DNA from: Planctomycetota bacterium
GTDB taxonomy: Bacteria; Planctomycetota; J058; JAJDCQ01
Direction: 5' to 3'
Assembly (NCBI GenBank): GCA_029260755.1
Contig: JAJDCQ010000024.1
Span: 17,526 to 81,525 of the forward strand
Length of the DNA stretch: 64,000 bases
The notes beneath the pieces are model-generated. The model searched no databases. It was not told the origin of the DNA and worked only from the letters and a program-made list of their open reading frames with translations. The position numbers and the translations under genes are program-made. Each line of letters starts with the position of its first letter. The stretch's first letter is position 1. Positions 8,220-16,756 of this stretch are shown here, in pieces.

Positions 8220-8252
8220 ACAAAGAAAAACGCCAGCGGAACCCGCTGGCGA
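8220..8252 (-). terminator. Intrinsic terminator of the radical SAM gene
   Basis: CGCCAGCGG and CCGCTGGCG form a perfect 9-bp stem with a 3-base loop (8231-8251). On the minus strand it is followed at once by TTTTTCTTTG. It lies 61 bases past the stop of the radical SAM gene. The rest of 8058-8312 holds the nrdR upstream region and no gene. Confidence 0.9.
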
Positions 8253-8312
8253 GGTAACTATTGTAAGGGATGACGTGCAGATCGGTCAAGCACGATTTCG
8301 AGGCTCTCCCGA

Positions 8313-9299
8313 TCAGACGTCGAAGAGCCGTTGCCTCAGCCGTAAGATCTCTGGCCCCAACGGTTGACGCTCATCGAGCCGACGGACCCCCTGACGCCGG
8401 GCGGTCCGTTTCGCCTCGCGGAGCTCCTCGTCCGTCGTGCAGCGATCGAGCTCCGCATGGCGGCTCGCCTGATGCTCGGGTCGGTACTGCCCCATCACAT
8501 TGACGTAAGTCTCGGGCGATACGTCGTGCGCGAGGAAGCGCATGATCTCGGCCGTGCCGGCGAGCCCCTCGGGCATCACGAGGTGCCGCACGAGCACGCC
8601 GCGCCGGGCGAGCCCGTCGGGGCCGATCTCGAGCGGCCCGACCTGTCGGTGCATCTCCCGGACGGCCGTGCGGGCGATCTCGGGGTAGTCGGCCGCCTTG
8701 AGGTAGGTCTTGCTCGGCGCCTGGTCCCAGAACTTGAAGTCGGGCATGTAGATGTCGACGATTCCGTCCATCAGCTCGAGCGAGTGGATCGCGTCGTAGG
8801 AGCTCGTGTTGTAGACGATCGGGAGCGCCAGTCCCCCCTCGATCGCGACGACGAGCGCCTCGAGAAGCTGCGGAACGACGTGCTCGGGCGTGACGAAGTT
8901 GATGTTGTGCGCGCCGGTCCGCTGAAGCTCGAGCATCACCGCCGCGAGCCGCTCGGGAGAGAGCTCGTCGCCGTGGCCGGCCTGACTGACGTCCCAGTTC
9001 TGACAGAAGACGCACCGCAGGTTACAGAAGGAGAAAAAGATCGTGCCGCTGCCTCGCCAGCCCCGGAGGCAGTCCTCCTCGCCGAAGTGGTGGAACGCGC
9101 TACCGACCCGGGCGAGCCGGCCGGTGTGGCAGGCCGCGGTCGCGTCGGCCAGGCGATCGACCTCGCAATCGCGGGGACAGGCGCGGCACGAGGCGAGTCC
9201 GGCCACGGCCTCGTCTCGGCGACGGCGGATCTCGTCGAGGGCCAGCGCGCGGTAGGCGGGCTCGAAGCCCTCCGGCGCACCGGGCGCGGGAGTGATCAC
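8313..9299 (-). CDS. Radical SAM protein of the pyruvate-formate-lyase-activating-like family
   Basis: A 328-residue protein. The radical SAM cluster motif CNLRCVFC (C92, C96, C99) ligates a [4Fe-4S] cluster and cleaves S-adenosylmethionine. An extra cysteine group lies upstream (C38, C41 and C45 in SCRACPRDC). The closest family known to me is the COG1313-type proteins, uncharacterised relatives of PflA; the substrate is unknown. The chosen start is GTG at 9299 because GGAGGAGG stands six bases before it. Two earlier in-frame starts (GTG 9335, ATG 9317) would place that site inside the gene. It is a single gene with its own terminator at 8220-8252. Confidence 0.88.
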   Translation of the reverse strand: MITPAPGAPEGFEPAYRALALDEIRRRRDEAVAGLASCRACPRDCEVDRLADATAACHTGRLARVGSAFHHFGEEDCLRGWRGSGTIFFSFCNLRCVFCQNWDVSQAGHGDELSPERLAAVMLELQRTGAHNINFVTPEHVVPQLLEALVVAIEGGLALPIVYNTSSYDAIHSLELMDGIVDIYMPDFKFWDQAPSKTYLKAADYPEIARTAVREMHRQVGPLEIGPDGLARRGVLVRHLVMPEGLAGTAEIMRFLAHDVSPETYVNVMGQYRPEHQASRHAELDRCTTDEELREAKRTARRQGVRRLDERQPLGPEILRLRQRLFDV

Positions 9300-9620
9300 G
9301 GAGCGGCCTCCTCCCATCCAACCTAGCGGACTCACCCCCGCCGTTCACGTGTCTCTTCCGGCCGTTCATGCGTCCGCTGGTGCGCGACCGTGGCGCCGCC
9401 GAATGGATGCGGCCGACCGGATCTGGGCGGCGGGGGCGCCGCCCGGAGGCCACGTGAACACCCGGATCTCGGCGATCGGCGCACGTAAACGCCAACCAAC
9501 GGGCCTTTTCCGCCCGGTCATTTCGCTCGACGGAGCGGCCTCGGTCTTGCATCATGATCCCCCTCACCTGCGCGCCACCCACCCTCGCGCGCGCACCGGA
9601 CGGACAACTGGAGGCACTCC
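9300..9620. other. Intergenic region between divergent genes
   Basis: About 320 bases between the radical SAM gene and the phosphatase gene. No credible gene, RNA or strong consensus promoter was seen. It must contain both promoters. Confidence 0.5.
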
Positions 9621-10739
9621 ATGCGCTCGCGCACGCACGCGACCATCGCGGCGCTCGTCGTCGGCATCGCCCTCGCATTCGGAACGGGCGCCCCCGGCTG
9701 CGAGACCCCGGTCCGCATCCCCTACGTCCAGAACGTCCAGACCGACTCGGCCGTGATCGTCTGGAAGACCCGGGACGACTCGACCGGAGAGGTGTCCTGG
9801 GGCCCGACCACGACCTACGGGAGCTCGGCGGCCAGTCCGCGCGGTAAGCGCCACGAGGTGCCGCTGACGGGGCTCCTGCCCGACACCCAGTACTTCTACG
9901 AGGTGAAGGTCGATGGCCGCGTCGTCTCGGGCGGCGTCCCCTTCCGGACGGCGAAGACGAGCGCGCAGAACCAGTTCGACTTCATCGTCTTCGGCGACAG
10001 TGGCCAGTGGACCCCCTGGATGCTCCAGATCGCCGACCAGCTCGAGGGCCAGCAGGGCGTCGACCTGATCGTCCACACCGGTGACGTGATCTACCCCGAC
10101 GGCGACGAGGACAAGTACGACCTCCACTGCTTCTCGCAGTACAAGGACTTCCTGAAGTCGGTCCCGATGTACCCCTGCATCGGCAACCACGACGACAAGA
10201 AGCGGGACGCGGAGGCCTACCTCGAGAACTGGAGCCTGCCGCTCAACAACCTCGGCACCGAGCGTTACTACTCGTTCGACTGGGGCAACGTGCGGTTCAT
10301 CTCGATCAACACCGAGGACAACTACGAGGCGGGCAGCCCCCAGTACACGTTCATCGACAACGCGATCACGACGGCGCGGGCCGCCGGCCTCGACTGGGTG
10401 ATCCCGTTCTTCCACAAGCCGCCGTTCAGCAACGGGCGTCACGGCGACAACGACACGGTGAAGCGCCACCTCGTCCCGCTCTTCGAGCAGCACCAGATCA
10501 AGCTCGTCTTCGCCGGGCACGAGCACAACTATCAGCGGACCAACGAGATCAATGGCGTGACCTACATCGTCACCGGCGGCGGCGGGCAGCTCCTCTACCC
10601 GGTGAGCGGCGGCGGCAACATCGCCGAGTCCAAGTTCGCGTGGCACTTCGTCCGCGCGAGCGTGAACGGCACCCAGATCACCTTCGAGGCGATCAACAAC
10701 ACCGGCGCGGTGATCGACACGCACACGATCACCAAGTAG
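9621..10739 (+). CDS. Purple acid phosphatase-like metallophosphoesterase, exported
   Basis: A 372-residue protein. A signal peptide (1-24) ends near APGC, which could be a lipobox-like site. Residues 28-112 are a fibronectin-III-like N-domain typical of purple acid phosphatases. The catalytic domain (118-310) shows the full metal ligand set: FGDSG (D126), GDVIY (D155, Y158), GNHD (N189, H190), FFHKPPF and GHEHNY. The family hydrolyses phosphate monoesters with a dinuclear Fe-metal centre outside the cytoplasm, so phosphate scavenging is likely. The ATG at 9621 follows GGAGG by six bases. It stands alone and ends at a good terminator. Confidence 0.93.
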   Translation: MRSRTHATIAALVVGIALAFGTGAPGCETPVRIPYVQNVQTDSAVIVWKTRDDSTGEVSWGPTTTYGSSAASPRGKRHEVPLTGLLPDTQYFYEVKVDGRVVSGGVPFRTAKTSAQNQFDFIVFGDSGQWTPWMLQIADQLEGQQGVDLIVHTGDVIYPDGDEDKYDLHCFSQYKDFLKSVPMYPCIGNHDDKKRDAEAYLENWSLPLNNLGTERYYSFDWGNVRFISINTEDNYEAGSPQYTFIDNAITTARAAGLDWVIPFFHKPPFSNGRHGDNDTVKRHLVPLFEQHQIKLVFAGHEHNYQRTNEINGVTYIVTGGGGQLLYPVSGGGNIAESKFAWHFVRASVNGTQITFEAINNTGAVIDTHTITK

Positions 10740-10776
10740 GATCGTCGGCCTCAGACAACTCCGGATCAGGTGGAGC

Positions 10777-10844
10777 CCCCGCGTCGGGGGTCTGATCGAA
10801 GAAGACGAGCGAAGGCGCGCGCCGCGAGGTGCGCGCCTTTTCTC
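10777..10844 (+). terminator. Two hairpins and T-tract after the phosphatase gene
   Basis: A short stem CCCCCG/CGGGGG is followed by GGCGCGC (10814-10820) pairing with GCGCGCC (10831-10837) and then TTTTCT. The second is a convincing rho-independent terminator. The last bases abut the stop of the convergent gene. Confidence 0.8.
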
Positions 10845-11448
10845 ATTGTGGTCGCTCCAGAGCGTCGAGAGCCTCGCGCAGCTCGGGACTGCCGGCGACG
10901 ACGTCCTCACCGACGACCTCGACGGGGCGCTCGAGGAGCTCCGCGAGCCGCGCCACGACGGCGATCACGTCGAGCGCCTGCTGGTCGCTCGTCGCGGCTG
11001 GCCCGAGACGGAGGAGGTCCTCGTCGCCGGCGCTCACGATCGCCACGAGGCGCTGTCGGCCCTGCGGCTCGAGGGGGTGGACGATGATCCGGAGCGGGTC
11101 GATCTCGTCCGCCTCCCAGGTGCGGAGGAGCAGGCCGAGCCCGCCCGCCTGCCGCAGGCGTCGCTCGCCGCGGGCGACCGTGAAGTCGTGGGCGAAGACG
11201 ACCATGCCGCCGACGAGCAGGCCGAGGAGGGCGACGGCCGCCGCGGCGCCTGCCCGCGCGCCCGTGAGCTCGCCCGAGATGAGGATCACGCCGGCCATCA
11301 GGAACAGCGCCCCGCCGGCGATGAGGAAGCCGGCCCAGGCGGAGCGCGACCCGACGAACGCGATCCCATCGAGACCCGCGAGCACCCGGTAGCCGCCGAG
11401 GACCACGCCGGGCCGGATCTCCGGGATCCTCCTCATCGCGTCGGTCAT
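10843..11448 (-). CDS. Membrane protein of unknown function
   Basis: A 201-residue protein. A short N-terminus is followed by two transmembrane helices (about 38-58 and 66-86) and a soluble C-terminal domain of about 110 residues with a basic first segment (ARGERRLRQAG) and a helical acidic tail (ELLERPVEVVGEDVV). The topology resembles proteins that make a two-helix hairpin in the inner membrane with a cytoplasmic domain. No family recognised. It lies 110 bases after the M28 peptidase gene and is separated from it by two hairpins, so it may have its own promoter. Confidence 0.7.
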   Translation of the reverse strand: MTDAMRRIPEIRPGVVLGGYRVLAGLDGIAFVGSRSAWAGFLIAGGALFLMAGVILISGELTGARAGAAAAVALLGLLVGGMVVFAHDFTVARGERRLRQAGGLGLLLRTWEADEIDPLRIIVHPLEPQGRQRLVAIVSAGDEDLLRLGPAATSDQQALDVIAVVARLAELLERPVEVVGEDVVAGSPELREALDALERPQ

Positions 11449-11475
11449 CGCGGGGCCTTCGCTCCGTACGTGCCG

Positions 11476-11500
11476 CGGGGGCCGTCGGCGACGGCCCCCG
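11476..11500. repeat. Perfect 10-bp inverted repeat
   Basis: CGGGGGCCGT and ACGGCCCCCG surround a 5-base loop in the gap between the M28 peptidase and membrane-protein genes. There is no T-tract, so it may be a 3'-end stabiliser or attenuator rather than a terminator. Confidence 0.5.
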
Positions 11501-11531
11501 CGATCACGAGCCTGAGACTCGGTGTCTGCGT

Positions 11532-11561
11532 CTAGCCCGGGTCGTGAGTAATCCGGGCTAG
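11532..11561 (-). terminator. Hairpin at the end of the M28 peptidase gene
   Basis: CTAGCCCGG and CCGGGCTAG form a perfect 9-bp stem with a 12-base loop that includes the peptidase stop codon. No clear T-tract follows. Confidence 0.45.
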
Positions 11562-13294
11562 TAGTAGCGCTTGCCCGTCTTCGGCTTGACCGGCTTCTTC
11601 TTCTCCGGCTCGGGGAACTGGGCGTAGAGGGTGATCTGCTTCCCGCCGCGCTCGACGAGGAACGGCGTCTTGCCCTCGGCCGCCTGGATCACGGAGCGGA
11701 GCGTGTCGATGTCCTCGATCTTGGTCTTGCCGCTCGAGATGAACTTGTCACCGACCTTGAAGCCGCCCTTGTCGGCGCGGCTGTCGGGCGTGATGCTCGA
11801 GATCGACATGCCCTCGAGCTGGATGCCGAGCACCTTGCGGTTCTGGGCTCCACGCGGCTGCTGCATGTTCGTCCGGTCGAGGAGCTCCTCGAGGTTCGCG
11901 ACGCCGAGGGCGCCGCTCGCGACCACGAACGCGCTCCGCTGCTGGTACTCGGGGATCGCCCGGTCGAAGTTGTCGTGCTGGGTGTGGTGGCCGTAGCTGT
12001 AGTTGCTCTTGCCACGCTGGATCCAGAAGAAGCCCGGGACGCCGGCCGCGAGGTAGCTGTTGTGATCGCTGCCGCCCCCGGTGAGCCCGCCGACCTGGCG
12101 GATCTGGAAGTCGAAGCCGCTGCCGTCGTCGACCAGATGCCCCATCGCCTCCTGCATCTGCGGCATCATCGCCTGGGTCGCGGTGATCCCCGAGAGGGTG
12201 TTCGTGCCGCCGTCGTGGACGAGGACGGCCGAGATCTTGCTCATCTCGTCGCGGTGCTTCCGCACGTAACCGGCGCTCCCGAGCAGGCCCTGCTCCTCGC
12301 CGCTCCAGAGGATGAACCGGATCGTCCGCTTGGGGCGCGCGCCCGCCTTCATCAGCAGGCGAGCCGCCTCGAGGGTCGTCGCGCAGCCGGTGCCGTTGTC
12401 GTTGCTGCCCTCGGCGCCGTCCCAGCTGTCGATGTGCCCGCCGACGATCACGAACTCGTCGGGCTTCTCGGTCCCCTTGATGTCGGCGACCACGTTGTAG
12501 TGCTTGTAGGGCCCGGGCTTGAACTCGTTCTTGATGTCGAACTCGAGCTCGAGCTTCTCGCCGCCCTGGAGAAGCTCGGTGAGCTCCTTCCACTGACTGT
12601 TGATGAGGTTCACCTGGACCCGCGTCGGGAGCTTGTCGTAGGTGATTCCGCGGACGCTGCCGCTCGTGAGGAGGAGCTCACCGCGGACGCCCCGGACCCA
12701 GCCGGCGATCCCGGCGTTCCAGATCGCGTCGTTGAGCGCGCGTGCATCGCCGGAGAGGCGACCGCGCCGCGTCGAGCGCCCGACGATCCACGCGCCCTTC
12801 AGCGCGCCGCCGAGCTTCTCGAGCTCATCCACGCTCGTCGGCTCGAGGATCGCCGCGCCGCGGGTCGGGCCGTCGGTGCCGGCCGTCCACGAGTGGGTGT
12901 TGAACTCGAGCGGCTTCTCGCCCTTGCCGGGCACGATGACCTTGCCGCTCCACGGGCCGCGGTTGAATCCGACCGGCCACTCACCCCACTCCTCGACCCA
13001 GGCCTCGAGGCCGTAGCTCTCGAACTGCTTGCGGGTCCACTCGTAGGACTCGTTGATCCCATCGGAGCCGGTCAGCCGGGGGCCGATCTCCTTGGTCATG
13101 TAGCGCAGATGCTCCATGACCTGGTTGTCGTTCTGATTCGCTTGACGGAGCCGCTCGATCGTCTTGCGGGTCGCGTCCTGGTCCGTCTCGTCGCCAGCCG
13201 CGGCCGGCTTGGTGGCCGCGATCGCGAAGATCGACGCGCCGATCGCGACGGTCAGCGCCGCGTGGCGGACCGCACTCTGCGGGACTCGAATCAT
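11558..13294 (-). CDS. Secreted M28-family aminopeptidase with C-terminal PDZ domain
   Basis: A 578-residue protein. The signal peptide (1-34) ends near KPAAAG. A protease-associated-like insert lies around 130-240. The zinc peptidase domain follows, with GGHIDSWDGAEGSNDNGTG (His and Asp ligands), LWSGEEQGLLGSAGY (catalytic Glu-Glu), HDGG and GGSDHNSYLAAGVP (final His). A PDZ domain (about 475-565, LGIQLEGMSISSITPDSRADK) and a Lys-rich tail close the protein. M28 enzymes remove N-terminal residues from extracytoplasmic peptides. The PDZ may hold substrate or partners. The ATG at 13294 is preceded by GAGGTGAAC and begins the signal peptide, and a longer open frame upstream is non-coding. Confidence 0.93.
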   Translation of the reverse strand: MIRVPQSAVRHAALTVAIGASIFAIAATKPAAAGDETDQDATRKTIERLRQANQNDNQVMEHLRYMTKEIGPRLTGSDGINESYEWTRKQFESYGLEAWVEEWGEWPVGFNRGPWSGKVIVPGKGEKPLEFNTHSWTAGTDGPTRGAAILEPTSVDELEKLGGALKGAWIVGRSTRRGRLSGDARALNDAIWNAGIAGWVRGVRGELLLTSGSVRGITYDKLPTRVQVNLINSQWKELTELLQGGEKLELEFDIKNEFKPGPYKHYNVVADIKGTEKPDEFVIVGGHIDSWDGAEGSNDNGTGCATTLEAARLLMKAGARPKRTIRFILWSGEEQGLLGSAGYVRKHRDEMSKISAVLVHDGGTNTLSGITATQAMMPQMQEAMGHLVDDGSGFDFQIRQVGGLTGGGSDHNSYLAAGVPGFFWIQRGKSNYSYGHHTQHDNFDRAIPEYQQRSAFVVASGALGVANLEELLDRTNMQQPRGAQNRKVLGIQLEGMSISSITPDSRADKGGFKVGDKFISSGKTKIEDIDTLRSVIQAAEGKTPFLVERGGKQITLYAQFPEPEKKKPVKPKTGKRYY

Positions 13295-13818
13295 GTTCAC
13301 CTCGCCTCTACTCGGTGCTTCTCTGCAAGCACATGGCCCACTCCGCGCAGCCGCTCCCGGAGAGGAAGCGGTCGGAGGGGCCCCTCCGATGGACCGGCTC
13401 ATCGGCTCTCGCGGGAACGCCCCGCACCCCCCCGATGGATCACCGGCTGAACGCCAAGATATACGGCGGTTTGGCGGCATTGTGTGGGTCACCGGAGTGT
13501 AAATGATGGCCCACGGGGCGGGGAGGCGAGCGGGACGCCCGAACAGCCCCCGAGGATGGGGGGGATGTCGGCCGATCGGTGAAGTGATGGTCGCGATGTC
13601 GGCTTCGCCGACGATTTCCTCACGCCAAGCGCGCCAAGGGGCCAAGGCCGCCAAGTGCCATTGCCGGTTCGAGGGCCGCGGCGCGGACCGACCGACGGAG
13701 ACTCACGCAGAGTCAGCGACGAACGCCACCGCCCGAGACTCTTGGCGCTCTTGGCGCACCTCCGCGCGCTTGGCGTGAGGAATCGTCGGCGAAGCCGACA
13801 TCGCTGCCAACATCAACA
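13295..13818. other. Long intergenic region
   Basis: About 520 bases without a convincing gene. It holds the peptidase upstream region (with TATATC on the minus strand as a possible -10) and a large inverted repeat (described separately). Open frames here are short and contain repeated CCAAG/CTTGG motifs rather than protein-like sequence. Confidence 0.6.
13593..13804. repeat. Intergenic element with 41-43 bp inverted arms
   Basis: The left arm (13593-13635) and right arm (13764-13804) are reverse complements except for one indel. Each arm contains its own small palindrome GTCGGC-TTC-GCCGAC and the string CTCACGCCAAGCGCG. The 130-base centre has several CCAAG/CTTGGCG repeats. The structure fits a non-autonomous mobile element or a REP-like extragenic element. 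No transposase is nearby. Confidence 0.75.
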
Positions 13819-14658
13819 TCAGTCGAGCGGCTCGGCGTCGAACGTGATCCGAACCGTGCCGATGGTGGTCGTGTTGGTCTTGAGGTCGTCGGCGCTGCGC
13901 GGGCCCTTCACGTCGAAGGCCAGGATCCGACCGAGGGCGGGACTGAAGAGCACCTCGCCCTCGATCTTGTAGGCGAGGCCGGCGACGACCTGCGTCTTCG
14001 CGCGCTCGAGGCCGAAGGCGAGCTTGAGCCGGACGCACTCCTCGCCGTGGTGGCGCTTGAGGCCCTTCACGGTGATCTCGCCCTTGGCGTCGTAGAGGGT
14101 GTCGTTGAACGTCGGGCCGTAGATCGCCTTGCCGACCTTCTCGACGTCGATCTCCCACGAGTCACGGACCGCCACCGGATCGGCCGGCAGCGCGAGATAG
14201 ACGATCCGCGCGACCGGGATCTTGGAGGGGTCCGCCTGCATCTTGCCGACGCCGGCGAGCTCGTAGGCGATGGCGCCGTCCCTCTCGACGATCGAGAGGG
14301 TCTGGCCGTGCAGCGCCGTGTTCGTCGTCTCGGGCTTCCCGCCCTTGTGGACGGTGCGGACCGCCTGCTCGTACATGCGCTTCGACACGACGGTGCCGTC
14401 CTCGCGCACCTCGAGCGTCTCCTCGACGAACTTCGAGCGCTCCTCGACGACCTGCTTTCCGCCGCCGACCCGCTTCCCGCCCTGGGTGAGCTGGGCATCG
14501 AGGACGCGGACGCTCTGCCCCCGGTAGCGCTCCCCGACGCTGTCGGTCCGCTTCAGGAGAAACCGCTCCTTCTTGTCGTCGTCGGCCGCGGCGACGCCGA
14601 CGATGCCGGCCACTCCGAGGAGCAGCGCGGGGAGCAGGGTGCGCAGTCGGTCGATCAC
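13819..14658 (-). CDS. Secreted protein of unknown function
   Basis: A 279-residue protein with a signal peptide (1-25, ending near VAAADD). The mature part is lysine- and beta-rich, with segments such as LKRTDSVGERYRGQSVRV and a C-terminal region (TVRITFDAEPLD) that looks like a periplasmic beta-structure protein. I recognise no catalytic motif. It is the last gene of a leftward set after glpK and the thioredoxin-like gene, 12 bases after the latter, so it is probably cotranscribed. Confidence 0.8.
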   Translation of the reverse strand: MIDRLRTLLPALLLGVAGIVGVAAADDDKKERFLLKRTDSVGERYRGQSVRVLDAQLTQGGKRVGGGKQVVEERSKFVEETLEVREDGTVVSKRMYEQAVRTVHKGGKPETTNTALHGQTLSIVERDGAIAYELAGVGKMQADPSKIPVARIVYLALPADPVAVRDSWEIDVEKVGKAIYGPTFNDTLYDAKGEITVKGLKRHHGEECVRLKLAFGLERAKTQVVAGLAYKIEGEVLFSPALGRILAFDVKGPRSADDLKTNTTTIGTVRITFDAEPLD

Positions 14659-14670
14659 GATCGCCTCCGG

Positions 14671-15180
14671 TCAGTCGCCGAGCTTCGCGAACGCCTTCTC
14701 GAGCGCCGCCTTGTCGGCGAAGCCATCCAGCCTCGCCGCCACCTTCCCGTCGGCGCCCACGAGGAACGTCGTCGGCACGAGCTCGACGCCGAACCCCTGG
14801 ACGCACTCGAGGGTGAACATCGCGACCGAGCTCCGCTCGAGCTTGAGCGATCCGGCGAAGGTCTCGACGAGGCCCTTTCCGCCCTGGTCGCACGAGATCG
14901 CGAGGAGGGCGACGCTGCGATCCTTGGCGAGGGCGGCGAGGAGCGGCAGCTCCTCCTTGCACTCGTCGGAGAACGTGGTGAAGAAGACGACCACCGTCTT
15001 CTTCCCCTCGAGCGCCGCGCTCCCGGTCTTGCCGCCGGCGAGCGTCTCGAGCTCGAACTTCGGCAGCTTCCCGCCGGCGGCGAGCTTGTCGGCGGCCCGG
15101 GTCGGGGCGATCGCACCGGCGACGACGAGGACGAGCGCGAGGGTCACGGCGAGCGCCGCGACGAGGCGATGGGCGAACAC
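14671..15180 (-). CDS. TlpA-like thioredoxin-fold protein with an incomplete active site
   Basis: A 169-residue exported protein with signal peptide (1-29) and a thioredoxin/AhpC-type fold (about 38-165). The usual TlpA WCxxC is replaced by SDEC (71-74), so only the second cysteine remains; C97 and C125 are other candidates. The cis-Pro loop is present (VPTTFLV). Known family members reduce periplasmic disulfides. With one active-site cysteine this one may use a 1-Cys (peroxiredoxin-like) chemistry or be non-catalytic. The GTG start at 15180 follows AAGGAG. It is 14 bases after glpK. Confidence 0.85.
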   Translation of the reverse strand: MFAHRLVAALAVTLALVLVVAGAIAPTRAADKLAAGGKLPKFELETLAGGKTGSAALEGKKTVVVFFTTFSDECKEELPLLAALAKDRSVALLAISCDQGGKGLVETFAGSLKLERSSVAMFTLECVQGFGVELVPTTFLVGADGKVAARLDGFADKAALEKAFAKLGD

Positions 15181-15194
15181 GATCGGAAGCTCCT

Positions 15195-16691
15195 TCAGCG
15201 GGCGTCGGTCCGGACGCGGGCCACGGCATCTCGCCAGCCATCATAGAGGCGGTCGCGCGTCGCCGCATCCGCCGCCGGCTCGAAGCGCCGGTCGGCGGGG
15301 CGATCGCCGGTGATCTCCTCGATCCCACCCCAGAAGCCCGAGCCGAGGCCGGCGAGCCAGGCGGCCCCCTGGGCGGTCGTCTCGATGTTCTTCGGCCGGA
15401 TGATCGGCATCCCGAGGATGTCGGCCTGGAACTGCATCAGGAGGTCGTTCTTCACCGCTCCGCCGTCGACGGCGAGCTCGTCGATGGCCATTCCGTCGGG
15501 GAGGTCGGTCCGGAAGACCTCGACGAGGTCGCGCACCTGGTAGGCGATCGACTCGAGCGCCGCCCGGACGATGTGGCCGCGCCCGGCCCCGCGGGTGAGA
15601 CCGACGATCGCCCCGCGCGCATTCATGTCCCAGTAGGGGGCGCCGAGGCCGACGAACGCCGGGACGAAGTAGACGCCGGCCGTGTCCTCGACGCTGCCGG
15701 CGAGCGCCTCGGTCTCGGCGGCGTCGTCGATGATGCCGAGCTCGTCGCGGAGCCACTGAACGACGGCGCCGGCGATGAAGACCGGCCCCTCGAGGGCGAA
15801 GACGGCCTCGCCCTTCGGCCCGCACGCGATCGTCGTCAGCAGCCCGTTCTCGGAGAGGGCGTGCTTCGAGCCGGTGTTGACCAGCGCGAAGCAGCCGGTC
15901 CCGTAGGTGTTCTTGACGCTGCCGGGCTCCACGCAGCCCTGCCCGAAGAGGGCCGCCTGCTGGTCGCCGGCCACGCCGGCGATCGGCACCTCGGCGCCGA
16001 GCGGCCCGTCGGCGACGGTCGTCCCGAAGAAGCCGGCGGACGGCCTCACCTCCGGCAGCATGGAGCGTGGCACGCCGAGGATCCCACCCAGCTCCTCGCT
16101 CCAGGCGCCCTCGCGGATGTCGTAGAGGAGCGTCCGCGAGGCGTTCGTCGGGTCGGTCGCGTGGACCGACCCGCCCGTCAGGCGGTGGATCAACCACGAG
16201 TCGATCGTCCCGAAGGCCGCGCGGCCGGCCTCGGCGGCCGCGTTCGCGGCGGGGACGTTCTCGAGGATCCAGGCGACCTTGGTGCCCGAGAAGTAGGCGT
16301 CGAGGACGAGGCCGGTCCGTTCGCGGAAGAGCTTCTCGTGGCCGGCGGCCTTGAGCTTCTCGCACGCGGACGCCGTCCGACGGCACTGCCAGACGATCGC
16401 GTTGGCGAGCGGGTCGCCGGTCTCGCGGTCCCAGACGACCGTCGTCTCACGCTGGTTGGTGATGCCGATAGCGGCGATCGCGTCGGCCGGCTCGCCCTCG
16501 CGGATCTCGCGGCAGAGCTTCGCGGTGACCTGCCAGATCTCCTCGGCGTCGTGCTCGACCCACCCCGGCTGCGGGTAGATCTGGCGGAACTCCGAGTAGA
16601 CCTTGCGGACGAGGTCGCCGTCCTTGCCGAAGAGGCCGACGGTCACGCCCGTCGTGCCGGCGTCGATCGAGAGGACGTAACGAGCGGCCAT
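15195..16691 (-). CDS. glpK: Glycerol kinase
   Basis: A 498-residue FGGY-family kinase, the normal length. The N-terminal phosphate-binding segment (LSIDAGTTGVTVGLF), the substrate segment WVEHDAEEIW, NQRETTVVWDRETG, and the ATP-domain motif (GTGCFALVNTG and DGGAVKNDLLMQFQADIL) are typical of GlpK. It phosphorylates glycerol to sn-glycerol-3-phosphate in the cytoplasm. The ATG at 16691 follows GGGAG. No glpF or glpD is nearby. It heads a unit with a thioredoxin-like and a secreted protein, so those may be passengers. Confidence 0.97.
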   Translation of the reverse strand: MAARYVLSIDAGTTGVTVGLFGKDGDLVRKVYSEFRQIYPQPGWVEHDAEEIWQVTAKLCREIREGEPADAIAAIGITNQRETTVVWDRETGDPLANAIVWQCRRTASACEKLKAAGHEKLFRERTGLVLDAYFSGTKVAWILENVPAANAAAEAGRAAFGTIDSWLIHRLTGGSVHATDPTNASRTLLYDIREGAWSEELGGILGVPRSMLPEVRPSAGFFGTTVADGPLGAEVPIAGVAGDQQAALFGQGCVEPGSVKNTYGTGCFALVNTGSKHALSENGLLTTIACGPKGEAVFALEGPVFIAGAVVQWLRDELGIIDDAAETEALAGSVEDTAGVYFVPAFVGLGAPYWDMNARGAIVGLTRGAGRGHIVRAALESIAYQVRDLVEVFRTDLPDGMAIDELAVDGGAVKNDLLMQFQADILGMPIIRPKNIETTAQGAAWLAGLGSGFWGGIEEITGDRPADRRFEPAADAATRDRLYDGWRDAVARVRTDAR

Positions 16692-16756
16692 GGGGCGTCT
16701 CCCGCGTCTCGCTGGGGGTGAGGGCGGGCGAAGCTACCACGGGGCCGGGCGGAGGG

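Noticed and set aside
13655..13680. tRNA-like GGTTCGAGGG
   Set aside because: No acceptor, D or anticodon arm around it; it lies in the repeat element.
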